A stretch of DNA of 64,000 bases from Pontibacter actiniarum (GTDB lineage Bacteria > Bacteroidota > Bacteroidia > Cytophagales > Hymenobacteraceae), in contig NZ_CP021235.1 in the NCBI RefSeq assembly GCF_003585765.1, positions 4,706,771 through 4,770,770 of the forward strand, given 5' to 3'. The notes beneath the pieces are model-generated. The model saw only the letters and a program-made list of their open reading frames with translations, made no database searches and had not been told where the DNA came from. Both the position numbers and the translations under genes were made by a program. Each line of letters begins with the position of its first letter. Position 1 is the first letter of the stretch. Below, piece by piece: positions 44,615 to 52,967 of this stretch.

Positions 44615-45196
44615 TTAGTATTTCTTGATCAGGCAGCCGGTGGCGCGTTTCTCGCCGGTCGAAATGGGGCGGTTCGCCAGCACCTCATCAATCACATTCT
44701 TGAGGTAGTAGTTCTTCACGCCGCTTTCCATCTGCGGGTTGTCGTCGATGCCGCCTTTATACTTCAGGGTAAAGTTGCCGTTGTCGTTGTGCAGCACAAA
44801 CACCTCGGGTGTCTTGGTGGCGCCGAACTGCTTGCTGACCGTCTGTCCTTCATCGGCCAGGTAGGGGCTATACTTTCTGGAGGCCATGTCCTGCAGGGTC
44901 TCGCCGGCATCGCCTGCGCCCGGGTTGATAAAGACAAACTGCACACCTTTCGCGCCGTAGTTGCTGGAAAGCGTTACCAGGCGGTTTTCGTACAGCTTGG
45001 CATAGGGGCACTGGTTGTTGGTGAACACCAGCACAACGGTTTCGGCATTCGCGAAATCGCTGAGCGAGGTGGTTTGGTTATTGGCTCCCTGCAGCTTGAA
45101 ATCAGCCACTTTATCGCCCAGCTGGTAACCACCGGACTGTGCAAAGGCACTTGCTGAAAGCAGCAGGGCTGTAAAAAGAGAGGCGAAGTATTTCAT
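44615..45196 (-). CDS. Secreted redoxin-type (peroxiredoxin-like) protein
   Basis: 193 aa with a signal peptide (about 1-19, SAFAQ). The thioredoxin-fold domain runs from GYQLGDKVADFKLQG to the C-terminus. VLVFTNNQCPYAKLYE has a single Cys in the AhpC/TSA position (CPYA), with no CxxC, and a second Cys is close to the end (ATGCLIKKY). KTPEVFVLHND is the cis-Pro region. It is likely a thiol-dependent periplasmic protein of the kind that begins oxidoreductase chains. Its start overlaps the PPTase stop by 4 bp (ATGA). Confidence 0.82.
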   Translation of the reverse strand: MKYFASLFTALLLSASAFAQSGGYQLGDKVADFKLQGANNQTTSLSDFANAETVVLVFTNNQCPYAKLYENRLVTLSSNYGAKGVQFVFINPGAGDAGETLQDMASRKYSPYLADEGQTVSKQFGATKTPEVFVLHNDNGNFTLKYKGGIDDNPQMESGVKNYYLKNVIDEVLANRPISTGEKRATGCLIKKY

Positions 45197-45864
45197 GGCG
45201 TTTGTGTTTGTTTTACTTGTTTTGGATCCTTGTCTACGCAGTAGGTGAGAATATGCTCGTGCAGTATGTCGTGATAAATACGATACAATTTAGAAAAATT
45301 TTCGGTTTGTACACGCCCCTGCAGCACATTAGGCTCCTCAGCGGGCGCTACCGAAAGGTTTTCCTTAAACACCAGCCTTTTGCGGCTATACAGCTTATAC
45401 AAGGTTTCCTTGGCGCTCCAGTACAGGCAGGTTCTCTGCTCATCGGCTAAAGTATAGGTTTTCTCCTCGTCCGTCAGGAACTTCTCCTGCACGCGCAGCG
45501 CTTTCGGTGATACCAGTTCAATATCTATGCCAACCTCATACTTGTCAGAGAGGATCACGGCGGCCAGCTCAGGGGAGTGTGAGATAGAGACATGGAAGCG
45601 CGAATCGGGGAAGTACGGCTTGCCATACTGGTTGCGGAGCAGCTGCAGGGGCAGCGGGGTAAACTCCTCCAGCAGCCTGTACACCAGCACCCGGCTTGCC
45701 AGCCACTCCCGCTGCCGTTTATGGTGTACCTGCGCCAGGCGCTCTTCCACGGTAACGTGCGGGGGCAGTGCCTGGTGCAGCGCTTCAAGCGGCTCAGCCA
45801 GGTTCCAGAACCCGATTTTGGTGTGCTGGTCTATCGTTTTAATGTGCAGCAGTGGCATAGGCAA
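45193..45864 (-). CDS. 4'-phosphopantetheinyl transferase
   Basis: 223 aa Sfp-type enzyme. FHVSISHSPELAAVI precedes VGIDIELVSPKALRV (the Mg-binding D-x-E), and CLYWSAKETLYKLY is the second signature (WxxKExxxK). It transfers phosphopantetheine from CoA to carrier proteins. Its gene end overlaps the redoxin start by 4 bp. No NRPS or PKS gene is in the window, so its carrier target (fatty acid, siderophore or another) is unknown. Confidence 0.93.
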   Translation of the reverse strand: MPMPLLHIKTIDQHTKIGFWNLAEPLEALHQALPPHVTVEERLAQVHHKRQREWLASRVLVYRLLEEFTPLPLQLLRNQYGKPYFPDSRFHVSISHSPELAAVILSDKYEVGIDIELVSPKALRVQEKFLTDEEKTYTLADEQRTCLYWSAKETLYKLYSRKRLVFKENLSVAPAEEPNVLQGRVQTENFSKLYRIYHDILHEHILTYCVDKDPKQVKQTQTP

Positions 45865-45964
45865 TAATGTGCAGGTAGAGTGGTTTTAAAATATAGGCAC
45901 GGCTGTTTCAGCGTATTTGTTGTAAATTTAGCTGATTTTTAAAGAAGACTAGAGCATAGCCAGC

Positions 45965-46891
45965 ATGGCGAGTAAAGTACAAGTACAGAAAGCAGCCACC
46001 CTTACCGGCCACCGCGACAGTGTGTACACGCTGGAGCGCTCTGCCGAGGAGCACATTCTTTTCTCTGCCGCCGGAGACGGAATGGTGGTGGCCTGGAACC
46101 TTCGGGAGCCGGAGAACGGGGAGCTGATCGCGCGCGTGAGCACCTCGGTGTATGCGCTGCGTTACCTGCCGCAGCGCAACCTGCTGCTGATCGGGCAAAA
46201 CCAGGAGGGGGTGCGGGTGATTGACCTGGAGAGCAAGAACATCCTGAAGTCGGTGGCGCTGCCGAAGGTGGCTATCTTTGACATTGCCCACATCCCGGAG
46301 GTGGGAAAGGTCTTCGTGGCCATGGGGAACGGTGCCGTGTGCGTGCTGGACGGGGAAAGCTTTGAGCTGCAGACTGTCGTCCGGAAGGCAGACCAGAGTG
46401 CGCGCTGCCTTGCCTTTAACAGCTTTACACAGGAGCTGGCGGTCGGCTACAGCGATAACGTGGTGCGAATTTTTGACGGGGCCACGATGGAGCTGAAGCA
46501 GGAGCTGACGTTGCACACCAACTCTGTGTTTACACTGGCCTACTCGCCGGACGGGAAGCTGCTGCTGAGCGGCGGCCGCGATGCGCACCTGCGGGTGTGG
46601 GAGGCGGAAAAAGGCTATACGGAGCGGGGCTACCTCATCGCGCACATGTACACCATCAACCACATTGCCTACAGCCCCGGCGGGCGCTACTTTGCCACCT
46701 GCAGCATGGATAAATCCATAAAGGTGTGGGATGCACAAAGCTTTAAACTGCTGAAAGTGATTGACAAAGTGCGCCATGCCAGCCACGGCACCTCGGTAAA
46801 TAAATTATTTTGGTCGGCTCATCAGAATCAGTTAGTTTCGTGTAGCGATGACCGCACCATTTCGGTTTGGGATATAAATTTTGGGTTATAG
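45965..46891 (+). CDS. WD40-repeat beta-propeller protein
   Basis: 308 aa, cytoplasmic, with seven WD40-type blades. Typical repeat ends include VVAWNLREPE, LRVWEAEKG, IKVWDAQSFK and ISVWDINFG, each preceded by GH or GD turns (LTGHRDSVYTLE). It is a protein-interaction scaffold. Stand-alone WD40 proteins are less common in bacteria than in eukaryotes but are frequent in Cytophagales. The DivIVA gene starts 2 bp after its stop, so the two are co-transcribed with folB. Confidence 0.88.
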   Translation: MASKVQVQKAATLTGHRDSVYTLERSAEEHILFSAAGDGMVVAWNLREPENGELIARVSTSVYALRYLPQRNLLLIGQNQEGVRVIDLESKNILKSVALPKVAIFDIAHIPEVGKVFVAMGNGAVCVLDGESFELQTVVRKADQSARCLAFNSFTQELAVGYSDNVVRIFDGATMELKQELTLHTNSVFTLAYSPDGKLLLSGGRDAHLRVWEAEKGYTERGYLIAHMYTINHIAYSPGGRYFATCSMDKSIKVWDAQSFKLLKVIDKVRHASHGTSVNKLFWSAHQNQLVSCSDDRTISVWDINFGL

Positions 46892-46893
46892 TT

Positions 46894-47883
46894 ATGAAGA
46901 TTACACCGTTAGAGATCAGGCAGAAAACGTTTGAGAAGGCTTTTAGAGGACTAGACAAGGATGAAGTAAACGCGTTTTTGCTTACCCTCTCGCAGCAATG
47001 GGAAAAATTGCAGGACGAGAACAAGGATCTGCGCATGAAGCTGGACGCCTCGCACCGCGAGACGCAGAAGCTGCGCGAAGTGGAGTCATCACTCTATAAA
47101 ACCCTTAAAACCGCCGAAGACACGGGCAACAGCATTCTGGAGCAGGCTAAAAAGTCAGCCGAGCTGCAGGTGCGCGAGTCGGAGCTGAAGGCCGATGAAC
47201 TCATGAACAAGGCCCGCAACGAGGCCCGCCAGATGCTGGAGGAGGCCAAGAAGCAGTCGGAGCGTGTGATCATGGAGATGCAGCAGCAGGTAAAACTGCT
47301 GGACCAGGATTGCCAGCGCATGGAGAGCTACCTCGACCACCTGGTGCGTGACCTGCGCCACCTGGCGAACGAGGCGATCGAGAACGCCGAGAAGGCCAAG
47401 GCAAAACCTAAAGCCGGTACACACAGTATTCTTTCAAAAGCAGCGAACACCGAGGTAACCGGTTCGGAGCTGCTCAAAAACCTGAAAGATATGAACACGA
47501 CACCAGCAGAAAACAAACCATACCAGTTAACAGAGTCCACAGCCGCTAACGCGCCCGTGGCAGTGCTGAACACGAACGGCAATGGGCACGCCGCTATCGG
47601 AGACCCTGCCCCGGACGTAACGCAGCCGCAGCCCGAGGTGCCAAGCCCGGTAGAGCCGACGGTGCCCAATGTGCCTTCGCCGGAAATTGAGCAGCCGTCG
47701 CCAGACTATCCGGGCAGGGTGCCTGCGCCAGATATCGAGCAGCCAATCCCGGATATCCAGCCCGTGCAACCGGACAAGCCGGAGATTCAGCCGCCGCTCA
47801 CTGAGCCCTCGCGCAATGCCTACGCCACAAACGGCGCGACAGTAAAGCAAGGCACAGGTTCTTTCTTTGACGAGATAGGTTAG
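46894..47883 (+). CDS. DivIVA-domain coiled-coil protein with Pro-rich tail
   Basis: About 329 aa from MKITPLEIRQKTFEKAF. An ATG 9 codons upstream overlaps the WD40 gene and is not preferred. The N-terminal DivIVA-type segment (about 1-50, FRGLDKDEVNAFLLTLSQQW) is followed by a long coiled coil (to about 170) and a Pro/Glu-rich tail (about 220-320) with repeated PSPEIEQPSPDYP-like units. DivIVA proteins mark curved membranes and help division or polarity. Members in Gram-negative Bacteroidota are less studied. Confidence 0.87.
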   Translation: MKITPLEIRQKTFEKAFRGLDKDEVNAFLLTLSQQWEKLQDENKDLRMKLDASHRETQKLREVESSLYKTLKTAEDTGNSILEQAKKSAELQVRESELKADELMNKARNEARQMLEEAKKQSERVIMEMQQQVKLLDQDCQRMESYLDHLVRDLRHLANEAIENAEKAKAKPKAGTHSILSKAANTEVTGSELLKNLKDMNTTPAENKPYQLTESTAANAPVAVLNTNGNGHAAIGDPAPDVTQPQPEVPSPVEPTVPNVPSPEIEQPSPDYPGRVPAPDIEQPIPDIQPVQPDKPEIQPPLTEPSRNAYATNGATVKQGTGSFFDEIG

Positions 47884-47889
47884 GGAAGC

Positions 47890-48246
47890 ATGGGGCAGAT
47901 TACGCTGGAGGGCATGGAGTTCTTTGCCTTCCACGGCTACTACGACGAGGAGCAGAAAATAGGCAATAAGTACGGCATCGACCTGATTATCGATACCGAC
48001 CTGCAAAGCGCTGCTGCTTCTGATAAACTGGAAGAAACCGTAAACTACGAGGTGCTGTATGCGCTGGTGCTGGAGGAAATGAAAACCCCTGCCCGCCTGC
48101 TGGAGCACCTCGGCCACCGCATCATCGACAAAGTGTACGAGAGGTTTCCGTTCGTGCAGTCGGTGAAGGTAAACGTATATAAATTTAACCCTCCGCTGGG
48201 CGGCATTTGCAAATGGGCAAAAGTCAGCCTGCAGGAAGCGAGATAA
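47890..48246 (+). CDS. folB: Dihydroneopterin aldolase
   Basis: 118 aa T-fold enzyme, normal length. MGQITLEGMEFFAFHGYYDEEQ opens the protein (HGYYDEE contains the pterin site). DTDLQSAAASDKLEETVNYEV contains the conserved Tyr, and HLGHRIIDKVYERF follows. It splits dihydroneopterin to hydroxymethyl-dihydropterin and glycolaldehyde in folate synthesis. It starts 6 nt after the DivIVA gene. folE, which starts the path, is 20 kb away. Confidence 0.94.
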   Translation: MGQITLEGMEFFAFHGYYDEEQKIGNKYGIDLIIDTDLQSAAASDKLEETVNYEVLYALVLEEMKTPARLLEHLGHRIIDKVYERFPFVQSVKVNVYKFNPPLGGICKWAKVSLQEAR

Positions 48247-48267
48247 AAGAGTTACTTATTGATCCGT

Positions 48268-48304
48268 AAAGCAGCTGGTTCTGGAAACAGGGCCAGCTGC
48301 TTTT
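48268..48304. terminator. Terminator between folB and meaB
   Basis: AAAGCAGCTGG, a 14-nt loop, CCAGCTGCTTTT. It begins 22 nt after folB and can also serve convergent meaB. Confidence 0.75.
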
Positions 48305-48412
48305 GGTTTAGGGGCGGCTATACTTCAAAAGTCAGCTTTCTCGTCCAGCTCTTTGTAAAGCTGTTCCTGCAGCTGCCCGAAGTCCTCTCTGTTGCTAAAC
48401 CAAGAAAAGGCC

Positions 48413-49393
48413 TTACACCAGCTTCAGCAGCTCCGCCGCCGCGGCAAAGGCCGATTTGTTTCCTTCCTTTACCTCGTCGGTTATACCTGGCAGCTGCTCC
48501 TTTACCTGCTGGGCAGCATAGAAGCGCTCTTCCAGGCTTTGCCGGATAGCTTCGTACATCCACTGCAGGTTCTGGTCGCGCCGCTTTTTATCGAAGTAGC
48601 CGTTGCTTTGCGTTAGCTGCAGGTAGTCTTCAACGGTTTGCCATATCTTGTCGAGGCCGGTGTTCTGGAGGGCTGAGCAGGTGCTGACTTTGGGAAGCCA
48701 GCCAGAGCTTGCCATGGGGTAGAGGTGCAGCGCGTTCTGATACTCTGCACGGGCTGCCTTGGCCTTATCAACATTGCTGCCGTCGGCCTTGGTGATGGCA
48801 ATGGCATCGGCCATTTCCATGATGCCGCGCTTGATGCCCTGCAGCTCGTCGCCCGCGCCGGCCAGCATCAGCAGCAGGAAGAAATCCACCATGGCATGCA
48901 CGGCGGTTTCGGACTGCCCCACGCCAACCGTCTCCACAAAGATCACCTCAAAGCCGGCTGCCTCGCACAGTATAATGCTTTCGCGGGTGCTTCTCGTAAC
49001 GCCTCCCAGCGACTTGCCTGCCGGGGAGGGCCGTATGAACGCCTGCGGGTTAACAGAGAGCGACTCCATGCGGGTTTTATCGCCTAAAATGCTGCCGCCG
49101 GAGCGCTGGCTGGTAGGGTCTATCGCCAGCACGGCCAGTTTCTTGCCCTGCTCCTGAATCACATAGTTTCCGAAGGCCTCAATAAACGTGCTTTTTCCTA
49201 CGCCCGGCACACCGGTTATACCGATGCGCACCGAGCGGCCGGTTCTCGGCAGCACCTGGTTGATTACCTCCTGTGCCAGCTCCTGGTCGGAGTGCAGGCG
49301 GCTCTCCACGAGCGTGATGGCGCGGCTGAGCATCACGCGGTCTCCGGCTAAAATGCCTTCTACATACTTGTCAGGGCTGAATCGTTTGGCCAA
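48413..49393 (-). CDS. meaB: Methylmalonyl-CoA mutase chaperone GTPase MeaB
   Basis: 326 aa G3E-family GTPase. The P-loop GITGVPGVGKSTFIEAFG is near residue 59. The switch region SQRSGGSILGDKTRM and FVETVGVGQSET are followed by ITKADGSN (NKxD-like). It gates cobalamin loading and protects methylmalonyl-CoA mutase. The mutase genes mutB and mutA lie 7-12 kb away on the same strand, so the pathway genes are near but not in one operon. The 270 bp upstream are free of genes. Confidence 0.94.
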   Translation of the reverse strand: MAKRFSPDKYVEGILAGDRVMLSRAITLVESRLHSDQELAQEVINQVLPRTGRSVRIGITGVPGVGKSTFIEAFGNYVIQEQGKKLAVLAIDPTSQRSGGSILGDKTRMESLSVNPQAFIRPSPAGKSLGGVTRSTRESIILCEAAGFEVIFVETVGVGQSETAVHAMVDFFLLLMLAGAGDELQGIKRGIMEMADAIAITKADGSNVDKAKAARAEYQNALHLYPMASSGWLPKVSTCSALQNTGLDKIWQTVEDYLQLTQSNGYFDKKRRDQNLQWMYEAIRQSLEERFYAAQQVKEQLPGITDEVKEGNKSAFAAAAELLKLV

Positions 49394-49663
49394 GGGGATG
49401 GGGTTTTATTGCTATGGTTCGTTCTCCTTTTACAAAATTAAACTTTATAGGTTACCGCGCCACTTTTGCTGCCACAGCACACATTAAACTAAAATTTACT
49501 TTGTTCTGCTGTATGAGTCCTGAAACAGATTGGGACTACAGTTTTAACTTTAGGCATAAGATTCTAATTATAATTGAATTATGCTTCCTTTATTTTAGTT
49601 GTTGTCTCTACAGGACCTGTCAGAATACAATTTCCAAAATCCCAAGATCGAATATTTTACTTC

Positions 49664-51058
49664 ATGAAAAAGATTTTCATACTGGCTGCTGCCTTAGTGG
49701 CTATGAAAACAACTGTTCAGGCGCAAACCGAGTTAAGCAACGCTAGCGCAGTAGGGCGCGGCGGAGTGGCGAACACATTTGTGCATGATTACCAAGCCAT
49801 AGGCATTAACCCCGCCAATTTAAGCCGAGGCACCTCTACATTGGCTTTTACCTTTTTGGAAGGAGGAGTTGGGGTGAGCTCCCAGGCGTTTACGCGCACC
49901 AGTTTTAAAGATTTCAAAAGAGCAGCAGATGAGCGGTCGCTGTTCTGGGAAGACAGGCTGCACTACGCAAAGGCGTTTACCTCAGACAACGTGCTGAATT
50001 TTGGTGCAGACATGAATACGTTTGCTGTTTCTGTGCACCTGCCCAAGGTCGGAGGCTTTGCCTTTAGTAACCGCCAGCGCGTGCTGGGGCATGCCGGCTT
50101 TAACAAGAACTTTGCTGAGCTCCTGTTTATGGGGCAGGATGCCCCTGTTGTGAAAGAAACAAGCCACAGCGAGCGGGTGTACGCGCATGACCTGTTTGAT
50201 GGAACCGAGATAAAAGCCTCCTGGGTAAATGAATGGAACCTGTCTTACGGTCGCTCTATCGTGTCCTTGCCTGCCCTTTCTATTTCAGCTGGAGTCGGCT
50301 ACCGTTACCTGCAGGGCTTGGCCCTGTACGAGCTTAGTGCTGTGAACGGAGAAGTAAAGGCCTACAGCGCCTCATCGCCGGTGTTAGGCTTTGACTACGA
50401 TAAATACCTCGACGACCCGCAGTTTAAGTACAACGATGCCGGTAGTTTGTTGAGCCCCGTAGGCAGGGGGCACGGCTTTGATCTTGGCTTATCGGCTGAG
50501 GTCGCCCAAACGGTTAAGCTTAGCGTATCAGTAACAGATATCGGTACAATGCGCTGGACTGAAAACCTGTTGCAAGGGCATGATGAAGGCTTTTACCTGG
50601 ATGATGTTGTGAATGCAGCAGACTATGACTTTGAGGATGTAGCCGATGTTGCCCAACAGCTTATTGATACAACGTTGGCTTTTGCGCCGGTAAACGAGTT
50701 AACAACTGATCTCCCAACGCGCTTCAGAGCAGGTGTAGGAGCAAAGCTGGGCAGCAAAGTTGAAGTTGGCCTGGACTATGTGCACCCTCTGAACAATGCG
50801 CCCGGTAACCTTTCGCAGGATTTTGTGGGCTTAGGAGTAGATGTAATGCCGACTCCCTCTCTCCGCTTAAGTACAGGTGTGTCTACCGGAGCCGGTGAGA
50901 AAGTAAACCTGCCACTAGGCATCACGTATGTGGCGCCTTCCTATGAGTTCGGAATCAGCACGCGCGCTATCACGGCGCCTTTTACGGAGAACAACCCCGG
51001 CGCTTCTTTTGCCTTTGCTTTCCTGCGCTTCAGGGTGGGCGGGGAGCAGTCGCTGTAG
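49664..51058 (+). CDS. DUF5723-like outer membrane protein
   Basis: 464 aa from the ATG at 49664 (MKKIFILAAALVAMKTTVQAQ), a clear signal peptide; the longer frame from 49574 would lack it. A beta-barrel-like pattern follows, with short strands and Gly/Asn turns (GGVANTFVHDYQAIGINPAN and SLALYELSAVNGEV-type segments), ending LRFRVGGEQSL. The start ASAVGRGGVANTF... GINPANL resembles the PorV/FadL-like DUF5723 group of Bacteroidota, probable outer membrane barrels of unknown role. Monocistronic. Confidence 0.8.
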   Translation: MKKIFILAAALVAMKTTVQAQTELSNASAVGRGGVANTFVHDYQAIGINPANLSRGTSTLAFTFLEGGVGVSSQAFTRTSFKDFKRAADERSLFWEDRLHYAKAFTSDNVLNFGADMNTFAVSVHLPKVGGFAFSNRQRVLGHAGFNKNFAELLFMGQDAPVVKETSHSERVYAHDLFDGTEIKASWVNEWNLSYGRSIVSLPALSISAGVGYRYLQGLALYELSAVNGEVKAYSASSPVLGFDYDKYLDDPQFKYNDAGSLLSPVGRGHGFDLGLSAEVAQTVKLSVSVTDIGTMRWTENLLQGHDEGFYLDDVVNAADYDFEDVADVAQQLIDTTLAFAPVNELTTDLPTRFRAGVGAKLGSKVEVGLDYVHPLNNAPGNLSQDFVGLGVDVMPTPSLRLSTGVSTGAGEKVNLPLGITYVAPSYEFGISTRAITAPFTENNPGASFAFAFLRFRVGGEQSL

Positions 51059-51075
51059 CAGTACTTTTAAAGTAT

Positions 51076-51120
51076 AAACAAGAAGGCCAGCACCTTACAA
51101 AGGTGCTGGCCTTCTTGTTT
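51076..51120. terminator. Long bidirectional terminator
   Basis: Perfect 21-bp arms (AAACAAGAAGGCCAGCACCTT and its complement) with a 3-nt loop, between the convergent DUF5723-like and propeller genes. Confidence 0.87.
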
Positions 51121-51126
51121 ACTATT

Positions 51127-52248
51127 CTATTTGCTGATTCCCTGCGCGAAGTTTGGCAGCCCCAGGTCGCTTTTCTGCTTGCCCAGGTGAAAGCCGTCGT
51201 CCACGTAGTTGGCAGCTTTGCCTTTTGCATTTGGATTATTGATGACGCCCAGGTAATAGTTATCCTGGCGCGCCACATAAATCTTTCCATCCGGGCCTAG
51301 CTGTAGAGCGCCGATTCTTGGGCTTTTGGACTCGCCTACAACCACAGCAGATTTTGCAATGGCATCGGCGCTACCGGCCTTTAAATCAAACTGCACCACC
51401 TGTGCTTTTCCACCGCCAGTACCGTTGGCTGTGCCATACAGCTTGCTGCCGTCCGGCGAGAACAGGACACCATACGCCTCCTGAAATCCCTTCAGCAATA
51501 CCGGGTCTGATACTTTGCCTGTGCTGCGGTCGAAGTTCAGAATCTCAAAATTGCTTTCGGCATCCCAAAGCGCAGCTGCCAGCTTCGTGCCGTCCGGCGA
51601 CGGTACGAGGTAACCGATGGCTTTACGGTTTGGCCCGCCGTGCACGGTGCCGACCATACTTAGCACCGGCCGTACTTCCACGCCTTCTTCATTCACCAGG
51701 AAAGCCATATAGCCGTTGCTGTTCCAGCGGTGTGCGATTACCCACCAATCGCGGCCGTTGCTGTGGCGCACTGCCGTCAGCTTTTCGGTGGCAGGGGCAA
51801 TCATAAAGTTGTTTCGGGAGGTGATATCGCCTTTGCCTTCCTGCTTCGTCATGTCTACCACCGTGTAGCGCAAGCCATTCGACTGCGCCTGGATATCTGT
51901 CGTGAAGATGTAGTAGATGTTGCTGCTGCCCGGCTTCGGCAATATAAGCGCCGACTGTGTGGATGACTTTCCGCCCATCAGGCCGTTGCCGTTTGGCATT
52001 ACCTTGTGTTCGCCGTTCCAGACGGTGATGCCATTGGTATACATTAAAAGCTTGCCGTCTGCATCGGAGAGGGTGGCGCTGCCTTCTTCCGTAAAAAGCC
52101 TGCTGTTTGTCGCGGTAGCGGAGTCTCCGTTAAAGATAATGCCAGCGCCCTTGCCAAAGTACCAGTTGTTCTTCTCGCCTTGTGCGAAGGCTGTAAAACT
52201 GCTGAACGTAAGTAGTGCTGCTGCGGCAATGTGTCTTAGTCTGCTCAT
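51127..52248 (-). CDS. Secreted beta-propeller protein
   Basis: 373 aa with a signal peptide (about 1-22, FTAFAQ). NNWYFGKGAGIIFNGD is the start typical of many large T9SS-secreted Bacteroidota proteins that continue with PKD domains and a sorting tail. Here the protein stops after the propeller (GLPNFAQGISK), with no PKD or CTD. Blade ends include YLVPSPDGTKLAAALWD, VLFSPDGSKLYGTANG and LGPDGKIYVARQ. It could be a free-standing periplasmic or surface propeller, or a truncated cousin of the large proteins. Confidence 0.83.
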   Translation of the reverse strand: MSRLRHIAAAALLTFSSFTAFAQGEKNNWYFGKGAGIIFNGDSATATNSRLFTEEGSATLSDADGKLLMYTNGITVWNGEHKVMPNGNGLMGGKSSTQSALILPKPGSSNIYYIFTTDIQAQSNGLRYTVVDMTKQEGKGDITSRNNFMIAPATEKLTAVRHSNGRDWWVIAHRWNSNGYMAFLVNEEGVEVRPVLSMVGTVHGGPNRKAIGYLVPSPDGTKLAAALWDAESNFEILNFDRSTGKVSDPVLLKGFQEAYGVLFSPDGSKLYGTANGTGGGKAQVVQFDLKAGSADAIAKSAVVVGESKSPRIGALQLGPDGKIYVARQDNYYLGVINNPNAKGKAANYVDDGFHLGKQKSDLGLPNFAQGISK

Positions 52249-52339
52249 AGGTTTGTGATTTGCTCCTTAAACGGTGCTTTTGCAAACGTAGTGCCAAGTA
52301 TAGGAGGAGATGGTGTTGTTTTGTGTCAGATAGCCTACT

Positions 52340-52568
52340 GGCGCAGGCGTCTGCTGGTGCCTCTAAATGCCCCTGCTGGCGCAAGTCTTCAGACTTGTGT
52401 CTTATTATAGTGTTGAGTTTGTAACTCAACTGGCTTGAAAAGCCATACTTACAGCCGATATTAAAACAGCTTCTCAGGCGCAAGCGTCCGCTTGTGCCGT
52501 AGACTACCGTTGCTTATATTTCCATAGCCACTGCTTATCCCCGCTGGCGCTAGCTTGCAGCTAGTGCC
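52340..52568. repeat. Cluster of five hairpins (REP cluster)
   Basis: Hairpins with the GGCGC...GTGCC foot but different inner stems: 52340-52361 (inner AGGC/GCTG, degenerate), 52378-52401 (AAGTCT/AGACTT), 52477-52498 (AAGC/GCTT, identical to 3614-3635) and 52546-52568 (TAGCT/AGCTA). A different palindrome, GTTGAGTTTGTAACTCAAC, is at 52412-52430. It lies between the propeller gene and the trehalase gene. Confidence 0.78.
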
Positions 52569-52919
52569 TACTATGGCCATACCTGTACAGCCTTCCATAG
52601 CCACTGCTTGCGGTATCTCCAACTAAGCTATCCTATCTAGACACTGTTCATCCTCCAGCTCCCACTTACCTATAGTTTCACCTCTGGCTTTGGAGCGCTC
52701 ACGGCCGCGAGGCCTCGTCCTCGGGCATCGCGCTGTGTAGCCTTCCTGCCTAACGGCTGCCGCTCCCGCGGCACCGGAACTCTACAAGGCGCTCAACCCA
52801 AGGACTGGGATCAACTCAGATAGCCAAAGCTGACGGGGTCTTAAACTGATTTCCCTCCTCGGAGTGGCTCGGGGCAGTTGGATACGGTGCTGTATAGACA
52901 GAGAAGTACACATAATTAA
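52569..52919. other. GC-rich gene-free block
   Basis: About 350 bp without a convincing coding frame. It contains small palindromes (CGAGGCCTCG and CCGCTCCCGCGG). Its sequence looks unlike neighbouring intergenic DNA. Possibly repeat-derived or a decayed gene; nothing could be identified. Confidence 0.4.
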
Positions 52920-52945
52920 AAAGGGCGCAACTAGTTGCGCCCTTT
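52920..52945 (-). terminator. Terminator after the trehalase gene
   Basis: AAAGGGCGCAACTAGTTGCGCCC palindrome, a 13-bp perfect stem with no loop beyond the centre, ending in T residues on the minus strand, 23 nt past the stop. Confidence 0.78.
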
Positions 52946-52967
52946 CTTATGTTTAGCTTTGCTGATG

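Noticed and set aside
52340..52568. Possible CRISPR array
   Set aside because: The hairpins differ in inner sequence, are not evenly spaced, and no cas gene is present.
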